A DNA stretch of 7,246 nucleotides from Caldifarciminota bacterium (GCA_026986235.1 JALSOY010000237.1:1-7246); one strand, 5' to 3'. Counted from the first letter of the stretch, positions 1 to 5,910 are shown. A program made the numbers and translations. Notes: generated by a model not told the origin, from the sequence alone.

Positions 1-324
1 GAAAGGGAAGGAGGGGGACGGACTTCTTTGAGGGCTCGAGGCCCAGGGGGATTCGATGTCCCCCTACCTCCACCAGAGATATGAGAGTTTTAGAGTAATG
101 TACCATGATGTTCTTTAATTTTAAAACAATTTTACATAGGAGGGGGACTTTGGTGTCCAAAATCCCACTTTGCTAAAAGGGAGAGGGGGATTTTCGAAAT
201 ATTTGCCATTTCTTCCTATCGAAGGGGAACTTTAGAATTAAACGGATATTCCTATGTACGATTCTCATCGTGTTCGATAATTGCATCAGGTTTTGCAGTT
301 AACTATAGATATCCTCTTTTAAAG
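1..324. other. Non-coding region with degenerate G-rich palindromic repeats
   Basis: I see no convincing gene here; stop codons are frequent and no frame shows family-like protein. The stretch lies downstream of the glycosyltransferase on the minus strand. It is rich in AGGGGGA(C/T) blocks (around 12-19, 45-52, 141-148, 184-191 and a weaker one near 224-228). Short dyads include AGGGGGA 45-51 facing TCCCCCT 59-65, and ACGAT 258-262 facing ATCGT 267-271 with a four-base loop. The last dyad is the nearest hairpin to the operon's 3' end, but it has no U-tract in the minus direction, so I do not call it a terminator. Confidence 0.6.
159..194. repeat. Degenerate palindromic intergenic repeat, copy 1
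   Basis: AAAATCCC (159-166) is the exact reverse complement of GGGATTTT (187-194), giving an eight-base stem around a 20-base loop that contains CTTTGCTAAAAGGG. The same layout (AAAATCC, CTTTG, AAAGGG, GGGGGATT) recurs in the same orientation at 3663-3698 with roughly three quarters of positions identical. It resembles the dispersed AATCCCCCTTT/AAAGGGGGATT palindromes found between genes in many bacteria. No transposase or target-site duplication is visible. Confidence 0.55.
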
Positions 325-1776
325 TCAACTTTGATTCTGGGACCTCATACCCTCCCTTTCGAACTTGTACCAGCCAGATTTTCCCCTGAAAAGATCCCAT
401 ATCCCCCAGAGCTGAGCAACTGTCCTTATGGCGCCATACACCGGCTCGAGAAAAAACGACATGAGAATGAGCTTGATCCAGTCACCAAGTGTCTTGAATC
501 TCATTGCCTCCATGTTGTCCGTGGAGATGTTTTTAAACTTCAGCTCCACCATCGTTGTTATAATCGATGTGTAAAGACCGTTAAGTGCCACAACGAGCAG
601 AAAAAGTATTATCACAAACTGCCAGTGGACGAGTCTCATAAATAGAAGGATGAGAATAAGTACCGTCGAGAAAAGCTTTGCAATGGGCGAGAGAAACTCA
701 AAGAATGTGTAGTAAGGAACGGCAAAGAGACCTATGTGTCTGTAACGGGGGTTGAAAAGCATGTCCGAGTGAATCATCAGGGACTCTCCAAGTCCCCTGT
801 GCCACCTGTTCCTCTGACGGAGGATGTTTGATAGACTTGAAGGTACTTCAGTCCATGCAACGGGGAAAAAGTGAAATTTTATGGGATACGGTATTCTTCT
901 TTCCTTAAGATACCTGTGCAGGCGGACCACAATTTCCATATCCTCACAAACAGTGGTCCTTCCGTGAGAAATTCTCGAAAGGAATCCTCCCACACTGATA
1001 AGGAGTTCCCTGCGGAATGCAGAAAACGCTCCAGACAGCACCAAAAGGGAATCTATCCTCGAGAGAGCGCCGCGCCCAATGGAATAAGAAACGAGATATT
1101 CTATGAGTTGAAAAATGACGAGAGGATTTCCTGGAAACTTTACACTAACAGGCCTTCCATTTTTTATCACCGCTTCGTTTGCCACGGTGAGGAGACCCCC
1201 CACAGCTGCAGCATTCTGATCTTTGAAAAGACCCACGAGTCTCCTTACACTTCGGGGAGCGAGAACCGTATCGGCATCTATGGTCACAATAATCTCACCC
1301 TTCGAAAAGTTCAAACCCGCATTCAGGGCATCTGCCTTACCACCGTTTGCCTTTCTTATCAGTATCAAATTTTCGTTGATCTCAGAAACATAAATTTCCT
1401 CTACTGGCGCTGTGGGGATATCAGCAGTCTTATTAACCCCGCCATGTCGCATTCTGAACCTTTCCACAACCTTCACGGATGTATTATCATCTGATCCATC
1501 GTCTATGACGATAAAAGTGAGGTTCGGATAGTCCAGATTTAGCAAATTTTCAACCGTGTTCACTATTACCTTCTCTTCGTTGAACGCAGGGATAAGAATG
1601 GTAACACCTGGCAGGTCCTCCCCCCGCAATTCAGTGGGTTTCATCTTCATAAAATCAGTTAAAAAAACGACAAAAAACCAGATATTTAAAAGCCCATAGA
1701 TGGAGAAATACAGTATAAAAAAGTTGGTGATCACAAGAACGATCGCTTCAACGAGGTTATCGGAAGGGAATAACAT
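325..1776 (-). CDS. Membrane processive family 2 glycosyltransferase (PgaC/IcaA/NodC-like)
   Basis: This 483-residue protein is probably an inner-membrane polysaccharide synthase that polymerises a nucleotide-sugar substrate and passes the chain through the membrane. One N-terminal membrane segment spans about residues 10-42. The cytoplasmic GT2 domain runs about 55-330. It carries PAFNEE, IDDGSDD (91-97), the DXD metal and nucleotide-binding motif DAD (167-169), the acceptor/base motif CED (277-279), and QRNRW (321-325), the Q(Q/R)xRW signature of processive beta-glycosyltransferases. Three or more hydrophobic segments follow (about 349-375, 385-411, 433-455). The length is slightly above that of PgaC. 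The ATG lies 4 bases after the deacetylase stop with only a weak purine-rich upstream sequence, so translational coupling is likely. Fold, motifs and topology are seen; the sugar (GlcNAc by analogy with deacetylase-linked systems) is inferred. A hyaluronan- or cellulose-type product cannot be excluded. Confidence 0.9.
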   Translation of the reverse strand: MLFPSDNLVEAIVLVITNFFILYFSIYGLLNIWFFVVFLTDFMKMKPTELRGEDLPGVTILIPAFNEEKVIVNTVENLLNLDYPNLTFIVIDDGSDDNTSVKVVERFRMRHGGVNKTADIPTAPVEEIYVSEINENLILIRKANGGKADALNAGLNFSKGEIIVTIDADTVLAPRSVRRLVGLFKDQNAAAVGGLLTVANEAVIKNGRPVSVKFPGNPLVIFQLIEYLVSYSIGRGALSRIDSLLVLSGAFSAFRRELLISVGGFLSRISHGRTTVCEDMEIVVRLHRYLKERRIPYPIKFHFFPVAWTEVPSSLSNILRQRNRWHRGLGESLMIHSDMLFNPRYRHIGLFAVPYYTFFEFLSPIAKLFSTVLILILLFMRLVHWQFVIILFLLVVALNGLYTSIITTMVELKFKNISTDNMEAMRFKTLGDWIKLILMSFFLEPVYGAIRTVAQLWGIWDLFRGKSGWYKFEREGMRSQNQS

Positions 1777-1780
1777 ACGA

Positions 1781-3550
1781 CTATCTTACTCTGATTTCCA
1801 CGGCTGAAGAACCGGACGGTAAATTCATCACCAGGTGATACCTGCGTAATCCGTTGTGTTCCCTTGAGAAAAAGTAACCTTTACACCTTTTAAATTTCAC
1901 CGAAGGTTCACCCTCGACATCAAACCATACACTGAATCCCTTAAGCTCTCTACCTGGATTATGAAACCTGTACAGGATTCTGTCGTTCTTCTCCTCCACC
2001 TCCACACCTATCTCATTCCTGAGACGCCACCACCTGTAAATCTCACCAAGAGAAGCAATCCATGCGGTTTTCTCCTTTTTTACATCATCTATAAACCTGA
2101 GGAGTGGCTCAAGAAATTTCTCACTGTGCCCCTGATACATGGGATGTCCCATCTGAACCATTACTCCCCGTGCTTCCTTTATGATTTCCCACATGGTGGA
2201 AAGGTATGAATAGTAAGCCTCCTGGCTTTCCACCTTTTCATCTTCGGGAAAGTTATCAGCATAGATCTTCTGATAAAAAAACCAGTCTGACTTAATGGGG
2301 GACAGTTCTAATAGGTCAGATGTTATAAGATTTTTACCAAAGGAAAAGACCAGATTATAGGGGAAAATAGCCCCCTGAAACGAGTTGAGGTGATCTACCC
2401 TGATGGACGATTCGTATTTGAATCCATGCGTCCAGAGGGCATAAAATCCCTCTGGAGTGTAGTTAACATAGGGAAACCTGAATCCGTCTGTCTTTCCAAT
2501 TACACTTTCAGCCATCTTTATCTGGGCAACTGACTGGTTCAAATTCAGATCCCTGAAAAAAGGATGGTCGAAACTGTGGTTTCCAGGCTCAATCTGCCTG
2601 AACTTTTTGATGTATTTCAAAGTCCTTTCATCCAGCACTCCCGTAACGAAGAATGTGATAGATGGTACCCTTGCAAGAAGATTCTTTAAAGTTAGTTCGT
2701 ACTCACCCATTTTACCACCGTCATCCAGGGTTATGGAAAGAACCGCCTTTTTTCCGTAGGGCCATGGATCCACACCTGTAGAAACCCTTTCAAGACCAAG
2801 TGAATATAGAAAAAGGTTGTGGTAAAAACGGGTGATCTCAGGAATGTCTGCCCATCCACCGTCAAAGGAGGGATGTAATAAGAGGAAGGATGATAGAAGC
2901 ATGGCGTAACCTTTCCCGTAACTGTTAAGGGTTACTCCACCATATTTTTTCTTTCCATCCGTCCAGTACATCAGGTTTTCAACACTACCGTCCTCATTTA
3001 CAGGCAAAAGTATCCAATCGTTATTTTTCACTGAATCTACTACCGGAGAGTCAAACCACTCAAATAGCGTGCACCCTTTTCGTTTTACAAGCCTTAATCC
3101 CCTGAGATTTACCTCCACCATATCAAAGCCAAATGCCCTGCCAAGTGGCCATTCCTTCCGGTCAAGTATGTTGCCTGAAATAAATCTGTCCTGACCTGAA
3201 AGAGTGTTTCTTCCCACATTGCCACCTGCAATTAGAAAACCGCCGTTTTCCACCCATTTTACGAGATTTTCCATGGAAATTGTGTCAAGGTATGTAAGGG
3301 ACAAAGGCCTGTCCACATCATGGTAACCGTAGGATGTTGGAACGATAATTATGTTAAAAAGTCTCAGAGATTCCGGAGAATAGAGGATGGATTTATCGTG
3401 GAAGTAAACTGGAGATCCATGCCGTGAAAATTCTTCGAGCACGAGATGGGCACCAGGAGGCAGGACCCCCCTTCCGTCAACCGAGGAAGTCAGGAATAGT
3501 ACCCTGGGTATAGGTTTATAAAGAACCATCAGCAATACAAGGAGTTTCAT
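1781..3550 (-). CDS. Polysaccharide deacetylase (CE4-like) with amidotransferase-like N-terminal region
   Basis: The protein has 589 residues. The CE4/NodB-type catalytic domain spans about 265-510 and keeps the key motifs. TLDDG (274-278) supplies the catalytic base and metal aspartates, HSFDH (325-329) supplies the metal histidines, RFPY (358-361) is motif 3, and GHP (468-470) is the late active-site histidine. It should therefore be able to remove N- or O-acetyl groups from a carbohydrate. Residues about 15-250 resemble a class I amidotransferase/ThuA-like Rossmann domain (IIIVPTSYGYHD, then WVENGGFLIAGGN), probably non-catalytic. About 520-589 looks like a small beta-sandwich. The first ten residues are hydrophobic but make a short, weak signal peptide, so export is uncertain. 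The ATG at 3550 is the first in frame after a stop three codons upstream; no Shine-Dalgarno sequence is visible. As first gene of the operon it pairs with the downstream synthase, which suggests modification of that polymer. An unrelated carbohydrate substrate is possible. Confidence 0.87.
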   Translation of the reverse strand: MKLLVLLMVLYKPIPRVLFLTSSVDGRGVLPPGAHLVLEEFSRHGSPVYFHDKSILYSPESLRLFNIIIVPTSYGYHDVDRPLSLTYLDTISMENLVKWVENGGFLIAGGNVGRNTLSGQDRFISGNILDRKEWPLGRAFGFDMVEVNLRGLRLVKRKGCTLFEWFDSPVVDSVKNNDWILLPVNEDGSVENLMYWTDGKKKYGGVTLNSYGKGYAMLLSSFLLLHPSFDGGWADIPEITRFYHNLFLYSLGLERVSTGVDPWPYGKKAVLSITLDDGGKMGEYELTLKNLLARVPSITFFVTGVLDERTLKYIKKFRQIEPGNHSFDHPFFRDLNLNQSVAQIKMAESVIGKTDGFRFPYVNYTPEGFYALWTHGFKYESSIRVDHLNSFQGAIFPYNLVFSFGKNLITSDLLELSPIKSDWFFYQKIYADNFPEDEKVESQEAYYSYLSTMWEIIKEARGVMVQMGHPMYQGHSEKFLEPLLRFIDDVKKEKTAWIASLGEIYRWWRLRNEIGVEVEEKNDRILYRFHNPGRELKGFSVWFDVEGEPSVKFKRCKGYFFSREHNGLRRYHLVMNLPSGSSAVEIRVR

Positions 3551-3559
3551 AGACCATTA

Positions 3560-3588
3560 ATTTTAAGTAATAAGGGATGAGGAATCAA
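3560..3588 (-). promoter_or_regulatory. Putative sigma70-type promoter of the deacetylase-glycosyltransferase operon
   Basis: Read on the minus strand, TTGATT (3583-3588) is followed after 17 bases by TAAAAT (3560-3565). These match the -35 and -10 consensus at 4/6 and 5/6 positions with ideal spacing. Transcription would start near 3553-3554, only about 3-4 bases before the ATG at 3548-3550. The mRNA would be almost leaderless, which agrees with the lack of a Shine-Dalgarno sequence. It is the only reasonable hexamer pair I found close to the gene; it is predicted by eye only. Confidence 0.4.
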
Positions 3589-3635
3589 ACATTCGCGTTT
3601 CGTAGTTGAGGGTGTTCGAATAATTCCCCTTTGTC

Positions 3636-3653
3636 CCTCTTCTTGCGAAGAGG
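3636..3653. repeat. Perfect short inverted repeat (hairpin)
   Basis: CCTCTTC (3636-3642) and GAAGAGG (3647-3653) form a perfect seven-base stem with a four-base TTGC loop. There is no T-run on either side, so it does not look like an intrinsic terminator. It sits inside the repeat-rich spacer and is probably part of the same degenerate palindromic repeat array. Confidence 0.5.
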
Positions 3654-3662
3654 TATTCTCTT

Positions 3663-3698
3663 AAAATCCACCTTTGTCGAAAGGGGTGGGGGATTCTT
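3663..3698. repeat. Degenerate palindromic intergenic repeat, copy 2
   Basis: This is the same unit and orientation as 159-194: AAAATCC, CTTTG, AAAGGG, then GGGGGATT. Internally CCTTT (3671-3675) pairs with AAAGG (3680-3684) around GTCG. The outer CCA (3668-3670) can pair with TGG (3687-3689) past a two-base bulge. Copies 1 and 2 therefore bracket the deacetylase-glycosyltransferase operon. Confidence 0.55.
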
Positions 3699-3780
3699 AA
3701 TTTCCCTCCTACTTTTTTCGAATCCCCTTTCTTAGTGTACTTGATGGTGAAATCCCCGCCGTGAAAATTGGTCAAACAGG

Positions 3781-4179
3781 AAAGTTATTGTTGAATTTCC
3801 GCATGACAGGGAAGTGTTAGAAGATAAAGTTATTATGGTTGGGAGGAGGAAAGTTTCCGCCTCCACCCTTTATCAATGCATTAAAATTATAACATAGAAA
3901 TTTCTTCGGCTCTTAATAACATAAAAAACAGGGTGATCCTCACCTTTGTTTATTCCCAGGATGGAGGGCTGGTGAGGTGGTCAGGTTGAAAGCAGAGGAT
4001 ATTGATATCAAGCGAAAGCTCATCCAGATGAGAAGTAGCAAAGGGAAGATATAACTTTTTTGGAGAATGGAGTTGATATGAGGCACATACATGGGCTTCC
4101 GGCACATAGAAGCAGTAAGACAACGGAGATTCATAGCGGTGTGAGTAACGCGAACATACCAAAACGCGGGATAGTATAA
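3781..4179 (+). pseudogene. Decayed tyrosine recombinase (XerC/D-like integrase) relic
   Basis: The region has no intact frame, yet it reads as successive blocks of a tyrosine recombinase. 3781-3852 gives VIVEFPHDREVLEDK...GRR, resembling the N-terminal segment (VxFPYxxELVxxIKxIPGRRW) of some phage-type and Bacteroidetes-type integrases. 3900-3956 gives ISSALNNIKNRVILTFVYS. After a frameshift, 3959-4051 gives GWRAGEVVRLKAEDID... through SSKGK, which is catalytic box I (GLRxxEVxRLK, with the box I arginine kept) and the beta-hairpin lysine region. It ends at a TAA at 4052-4054. In the third frame, 4060-4176 gives LENGVDMRHIHG and AHRSSKTTEIHSGVSNANI, corresponding to box II (LLENGxDxRxIQxLLGHxSSKTTEIYTHVS). 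The linker with HxLRH is deleted, LLGH has become LPAH, and the nucleophile tyrosine (EIYTHV) is now histidine (EIHSGV). The relic is about one third of normal length and cannot be active. The family identity is firm; the subfamily (Xer, phage or integron type) is not. Confidence 0.85.
3841..3868. repeat. Imperfect G/C-rich hairpin inside the recombinase relic
   Basis: GGG-A-GGAGG (3841-3849) pairs with CCTCC-A-CCC (3860-3868), giving eight pairs with one A-A mismatch around a ten-base loop in which GGAAA and TTTCC can also pair. It is followed on the plus strand by TTTAT, too short for a confident terminator. It overlaps the junction where the N-terminal recombinase block stops being readable, so it may mark a deletion point. 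Confidence 0.4.
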
Positions 4180-4300
4180 TTAAATAAAAACGAGATAGCA
4201 GAAATTTTAAAAAAAAGGATGTGCAAAATGTTAAAACCAACAAATTCGGTCAAAATTTCATTGCCGTTGGATTGTCCTTATAATTGGAGATTTTACAGAG
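4180..4300. other. AT-rich spacer with -10-like box and GTTRRRY-like motif
   Basis: This spacer lies between the recombinase relic and the DUF5694 gene; I see no gene in it. A perfect TATAAT lies at 4279-4284, but the best -35 candidates (TTTCAT 4256-4261 or TTCATT 4257-4262) are poor. GTTGGAT (4266-4272) matches the integron core consensus GTTRRRY and lies 28 bases before the ATG. A match of this length could occur here by chance. Confidence 0.35.
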
Positions 4301-5110
4301 ATGAAGGCATTAAATAAAAAAGGGAAACGAGAGAAGCAGATCCAGGTAATGATACTGGGGATTTATCATATGGAGGGAGAGAAAGGCAGACATGTATATG
4401 AGAAAGAAATTGACGATGTTCTTTCTCCAAGAAGGCAGAAAGAAATTGAACTTCTTGTTGGAAATCTGGCAAAATGGAAACCTGACATCATTGCCGTTGA
4501 AGTTTTGCGTGAAAAAGAAAACTTGTTAAATGTTATGTATCGGGAATATTTAAAAGGAAAAAGGAATTTTGAGCGGGAAGAAAATCTACCATTTTTATCA
4601 AGCAGAAATGAAGTAGTTCAGGTTGGGTTTCGTCTTGCAAAATATCTGAATCACAAAAAAATTCTGGCAGTGGACTTTTATCCGGATTATCCCGAATGGA
4701 TGACAATTGAAATGATTAAAGAGGTTATGTATTACAAACCCTCCGGACTTAATTTTGAAAAACTGTTTGCAGAGGATATAGAAAAATTAAAAGAACTTCC
4801 AATTCCAGATTATCTATACTGGTTAAATTCAGAACCAATGGTGAATTTTAACGATTCGGGTATGGTTGGTACAGCTCTTGAGTATGAAAACAGAAAAGTT
4901 GCTTTTGCTGTGGTTTCAAACTGGTTTGAAAGAAATCTTGGAATAGTCCGGAATCTGAAAGAAGTGTTACCTCCTGAAGCAGAGAAGGTCCTTCTACTAT
5001 ATGGAGCAGCTCATGTTCCCCTTTTAAAGTACATAATAAAGGTATCCTCTCGATTTAGTTTTATTAGTCCTTTGCCTTATCTCAAAACAAAAGGAGGAGT
5101 GGATGAGTAA
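4301..5110 (+). CDS. DUF5694-family protein (TraB/erythromycin-esterase-like motifs)
   Basis: This 269-residue, probably cytoplasmic protein has no signal peptide or membrane segment. It matches what I know of DUF5694. VMILGIYHM (16-24) is the first strand ending in a conserved histidine. DVLSPRRQKEIELL (39-52) is the family's helix, IAVEV (64-68) carries a conserved glutamate, and NWFERNL (207-213) is the WxxRN motif. LLLYGAAH (231-238) ends with the GxxH motif. The GxxH, glutamate and GxxH pattern is shared with TraB/PrgY and erythromycin-esterase folds and suggests a metal-dependent hydrolase, but no activity is established. The start follows a weak GGAGA eleven bases upstream; the first fifteen residues are basic and may not be part of the fold. 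A 60-base sample (4501-4560) has 16 G/C, far below 33 in the propeller gene (6601-6660), suggesting separate ancestry. It may be the first cassette of a cassette-like array. Confidence 0.8.
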   Translation: MKALNKKGKREKQIQVMILGIYHMEGEKGRHVYEKEIDDVLSPRRQKEIELLVGNLAKWKPDIIAVEVLREKENLLNVMYREYLKGKRNFEREENLPFLSSRNEVVQVGFRLAKYLNHKKILAVDFYPDYPEWMTIEMIKEVMYYKPSGLNFEKLFAEDIEKLKELPIPDYLYWLNSEPMVNFNDSGMVGTALEYENRKVAFAVVSNWFERNLGIVRNLKEVLPPEAEKVLLLYGAAHVPLLKYIIKVSSRFSFISPLPYLKTKGGVDE

Positions 5111-5145
5111 TAAAAAGTTTCTGTTGAGTGGTGGACACGGCTCTG

Positions 5146-5203
5146 CTTCGTCCAAATTCCCCAGCGGGAATCTTCGCATATCCGTCAAACATTAAACGAA
5201 GTT
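5146..5203. other. attC-like imperfect dyad between DUF5694 and acetyltransferase genes
   Basis: CTTCG (5146-5150) pairs with CGAAG (5197-5201), and CGGGAAT (5165-5171) pairs with ATATCCG (5178-5184) apart from one A-A mismatch and one G-T pair, around a six-base loop. The two stems are separated by unpaired spacers of about 12-14 bases. This nested two-stem arrangement is that of integron attC sites. The right core-like box ATTAAAC (5191-5197) differs from GTTRRRY at one base, and the left box GTCCAAA (5150-5156) differs from RYYYAAC at one base. The acetyltransferase ATG follows about 20 bases later, as is usual in gene cassettes. A smaller hairpin, ATTCCC (5156-5161) with GGGAAT (5166-5171), is an alternative fold. 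The site is shorter than typical attC sites. Confidence 0.45.
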
Positions 5204-5217
5204 GCTAAGAGGAGGTT

Positions 5218-5832
5218 ATGAGAGAGATCACGATAAGGAAAGCAAATATCAGTGATACGAGGTATTTCTCTAAACTTGTAATACTTTCTGCTCCATATTT
5301 TCCCCTTCTTTTTGGAAGAAAGATAAAGATCGTATTGGAATATCTGTTTTCTTCGAGTGGTAATCTTTTTAGCCATGAACATGTTTATTTCGGAGTTATC
5401 AACACAAAGAGAGCAGGTATGATCTTGAGTTATAGTTGGCAAACTAAAAAGAAGGAAAATTTGCGCACAGGTCTTTTATTATTCATTTTATTATTCAGAT
5501 ATATAGGTATTGATATTTTGAATAAGCTTCCAGTAATGATGAAGTTCAACGCTACAGTTGGAAAATTAAACGAAGAAGAGTATTACATAAGTAATATAGC
5601 TGTATTTCACGAATTCAGGAGAAGAGGAATAGGAAAGAAATTAATGTTGATCGCTGAAAATAACGCGAGAATAAGTAATGCTAAGAGGGTAGTATTAGAT
5701 GTGGAGAGGGATAATATCAGTGCCATAACTCTTTACAAGCAATTGGGGTATCAGATAGTTGAGGAGTTTTCAATTCCTTTAAATAGGTATGAAACGCTTT
5801 ATTTTTATAGAATGATAAAGGGAATAAGATAA
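5218..5832 (+). CDS. GNAT-family N-acetyltransferase
   Basis: This 204-residue single-domain protein should transfer an acetyl group from acetyl-CoA to an amine of unknown identity. YYISNIAVFHEF followed by RRRGIGK (134-140) is GNAT motif A; the (R/Q)xxGxG loop binds the CoA pyrophosphate. LDVERDN (160-166) and ALYKQLGY-like TLYKQLGYQIVEEF (171-184) form motif B, with the conserved asparagine and tyrosine of RimI-like enzymes. The middle (about 75-105) is unusually hydrophobic and may form part of the acceptor pocket. The start follows AGAGGAGG (5208-5215), whose spacing to the ATG is short. Base composition is very AT-rich (15 G/C in 5461-5520). It is bounded on both sides by attC-like sequence, and GNAT genes are common integron cargo. 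RimI-like protein acetylation, antibiotic modification or another small-molecule role are all possible; I cannot choose. Confidence 0.88.
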   Translation: MREITIRKANISDTRYFSKLVILSAPYFPLLFGRKIKIVLEYLFSSSGNLFSHEHVYFGVINTKRAGMILSYSWQTKKKENLRTGLLLFILLFRYIGIDILNKLPVMMKFNATVGKLNEEEYYISNIAVFHEFRRRGIGKKLMLIAENNARISNAKRVVLDVERDNISAITLYKQLGYQIVEEFSIPLNRYETLYFYRMIKGIR

Positions 5833-5835
5833 CAG

Positions 5836-5858
5836 CTTCGCCCAACAAGCGGGTATCT
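5836..5858 (+). other. attC-like left arm directly after the acetyltransferase gene
   Basis: Starting 3 bases after the TAA, CTTCGCCCAACAAGCGGGTAT is present. GCCCAAC (5840-5846) is a perfect match to the left integron core RYYYAAC. Its reverse complement, ATACCCG...GTTGGGCGAAG, has the same order of motifs as ATATCCG...ATTAAACGAAG at 5178-5201 before the gene. It also shares GCTTCGyCCAA and GCGGGwATCT with the dyad upstream of the gene. No matching right arm is found in the rest of the spacer to 5929, so the site appears truncated. A chance resemblance cannot be excluded. Confidence 0.45.
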
Positions 5859-5880
5859 ATTTTTAAGGAAATGCGAAAGT

Positions 5881-5910
5881 TTGACATAGGTCAGCTATAG
5901 ACTTTAAAAT
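5881..5910 (+). promoter_or_regulatory. Sigma70-type promoter of the propeller-protein gene
   Basis: A perfect -35 box TTGACA (5881-5886) is followed after 18 bases by TAAAAT (5905-5910), a 5/6 match to the -10 consensus. The predicted start near 5917 leaves a leader of about 13 bases, filled by the Shine-Dalgarno sequence AGGAGG (5918-5923) six bases before the ATG. It suggests the propeller gene is transcribed separately from the acetyltransferase. Confidence 0.5.

Larger units (their letters stand above)
3591..3780. other. Repeat-derived non-coding region upstream of the operon
   Basis: This stretch separates the minus-strand operon from the plus-strand recombinase relic. It is built of C-rich and G-rich blocks: AATTCCCCTTTG near 3622, the repeat at 3663-3698, and TTTTTTCGAATCCCC near 3714-3728. 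The complement of the last block (GGGGATTCGAAA) resembles GGGGGATTTTCGAAA at 185-199. A 70-codon open frame on the minus strand (3563-3775) is made of these repeats and has no protein-like features, so I do not call it a gene. Confidence 0.55.

Noticed and set aside
1..240. CRISPR array suggested by recurring GGGGGA blocks
   Set aside because: The blocks are short, unevenly spaced and lack a constant repeat length or unique spacers of equal size.
331..1494. Plus-strand open frames (331-645 and 871-1494) opposite the glycosyltransferase
   Set aside because: They have no domain-like sequence, and the minus-strand frame carries every GT2 motif; they are antisense shadows.
1961..2209. 82-codon plus-strand frame within the deacetylase
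   Set aside because: It overlaps the C-terminal part of a well-supported CE4 gene and shows no independent start signal or motif.
3563..3775. 70-codon minus-strand frame upstream of the deacetylase
   Set aside because: It consists of translated G/C-rich palindromic repeats and has no convincing ribosome binding site.
3841..3871. Intrinsic terminator at the G/C-rich hairpin
   Set aside because: The stem is imperfect and is followed only by TTTAT; no gene ends directly upstream on either strand.
3940..4243. Two overlapping minus-strand frames of 64 and 97 codons
   Set aside because: They run antisense to the recombinase relic, whose plus-strand reading matches a known family in order.
4256..4284. 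Full promoter for the DUF5694 gene
   Set aside because: TATAAT is perfect, but no -35 hexamer better than 3/6 lies at 16-18 bases, and AT-rich DNA often yields TATAAT by chance.
5185..5442. 85-codon minus-strand frame over the start of the acetyltransferase
   Set aside because: It is antisense to a clear GNAT gene and has no recognisable protein features.
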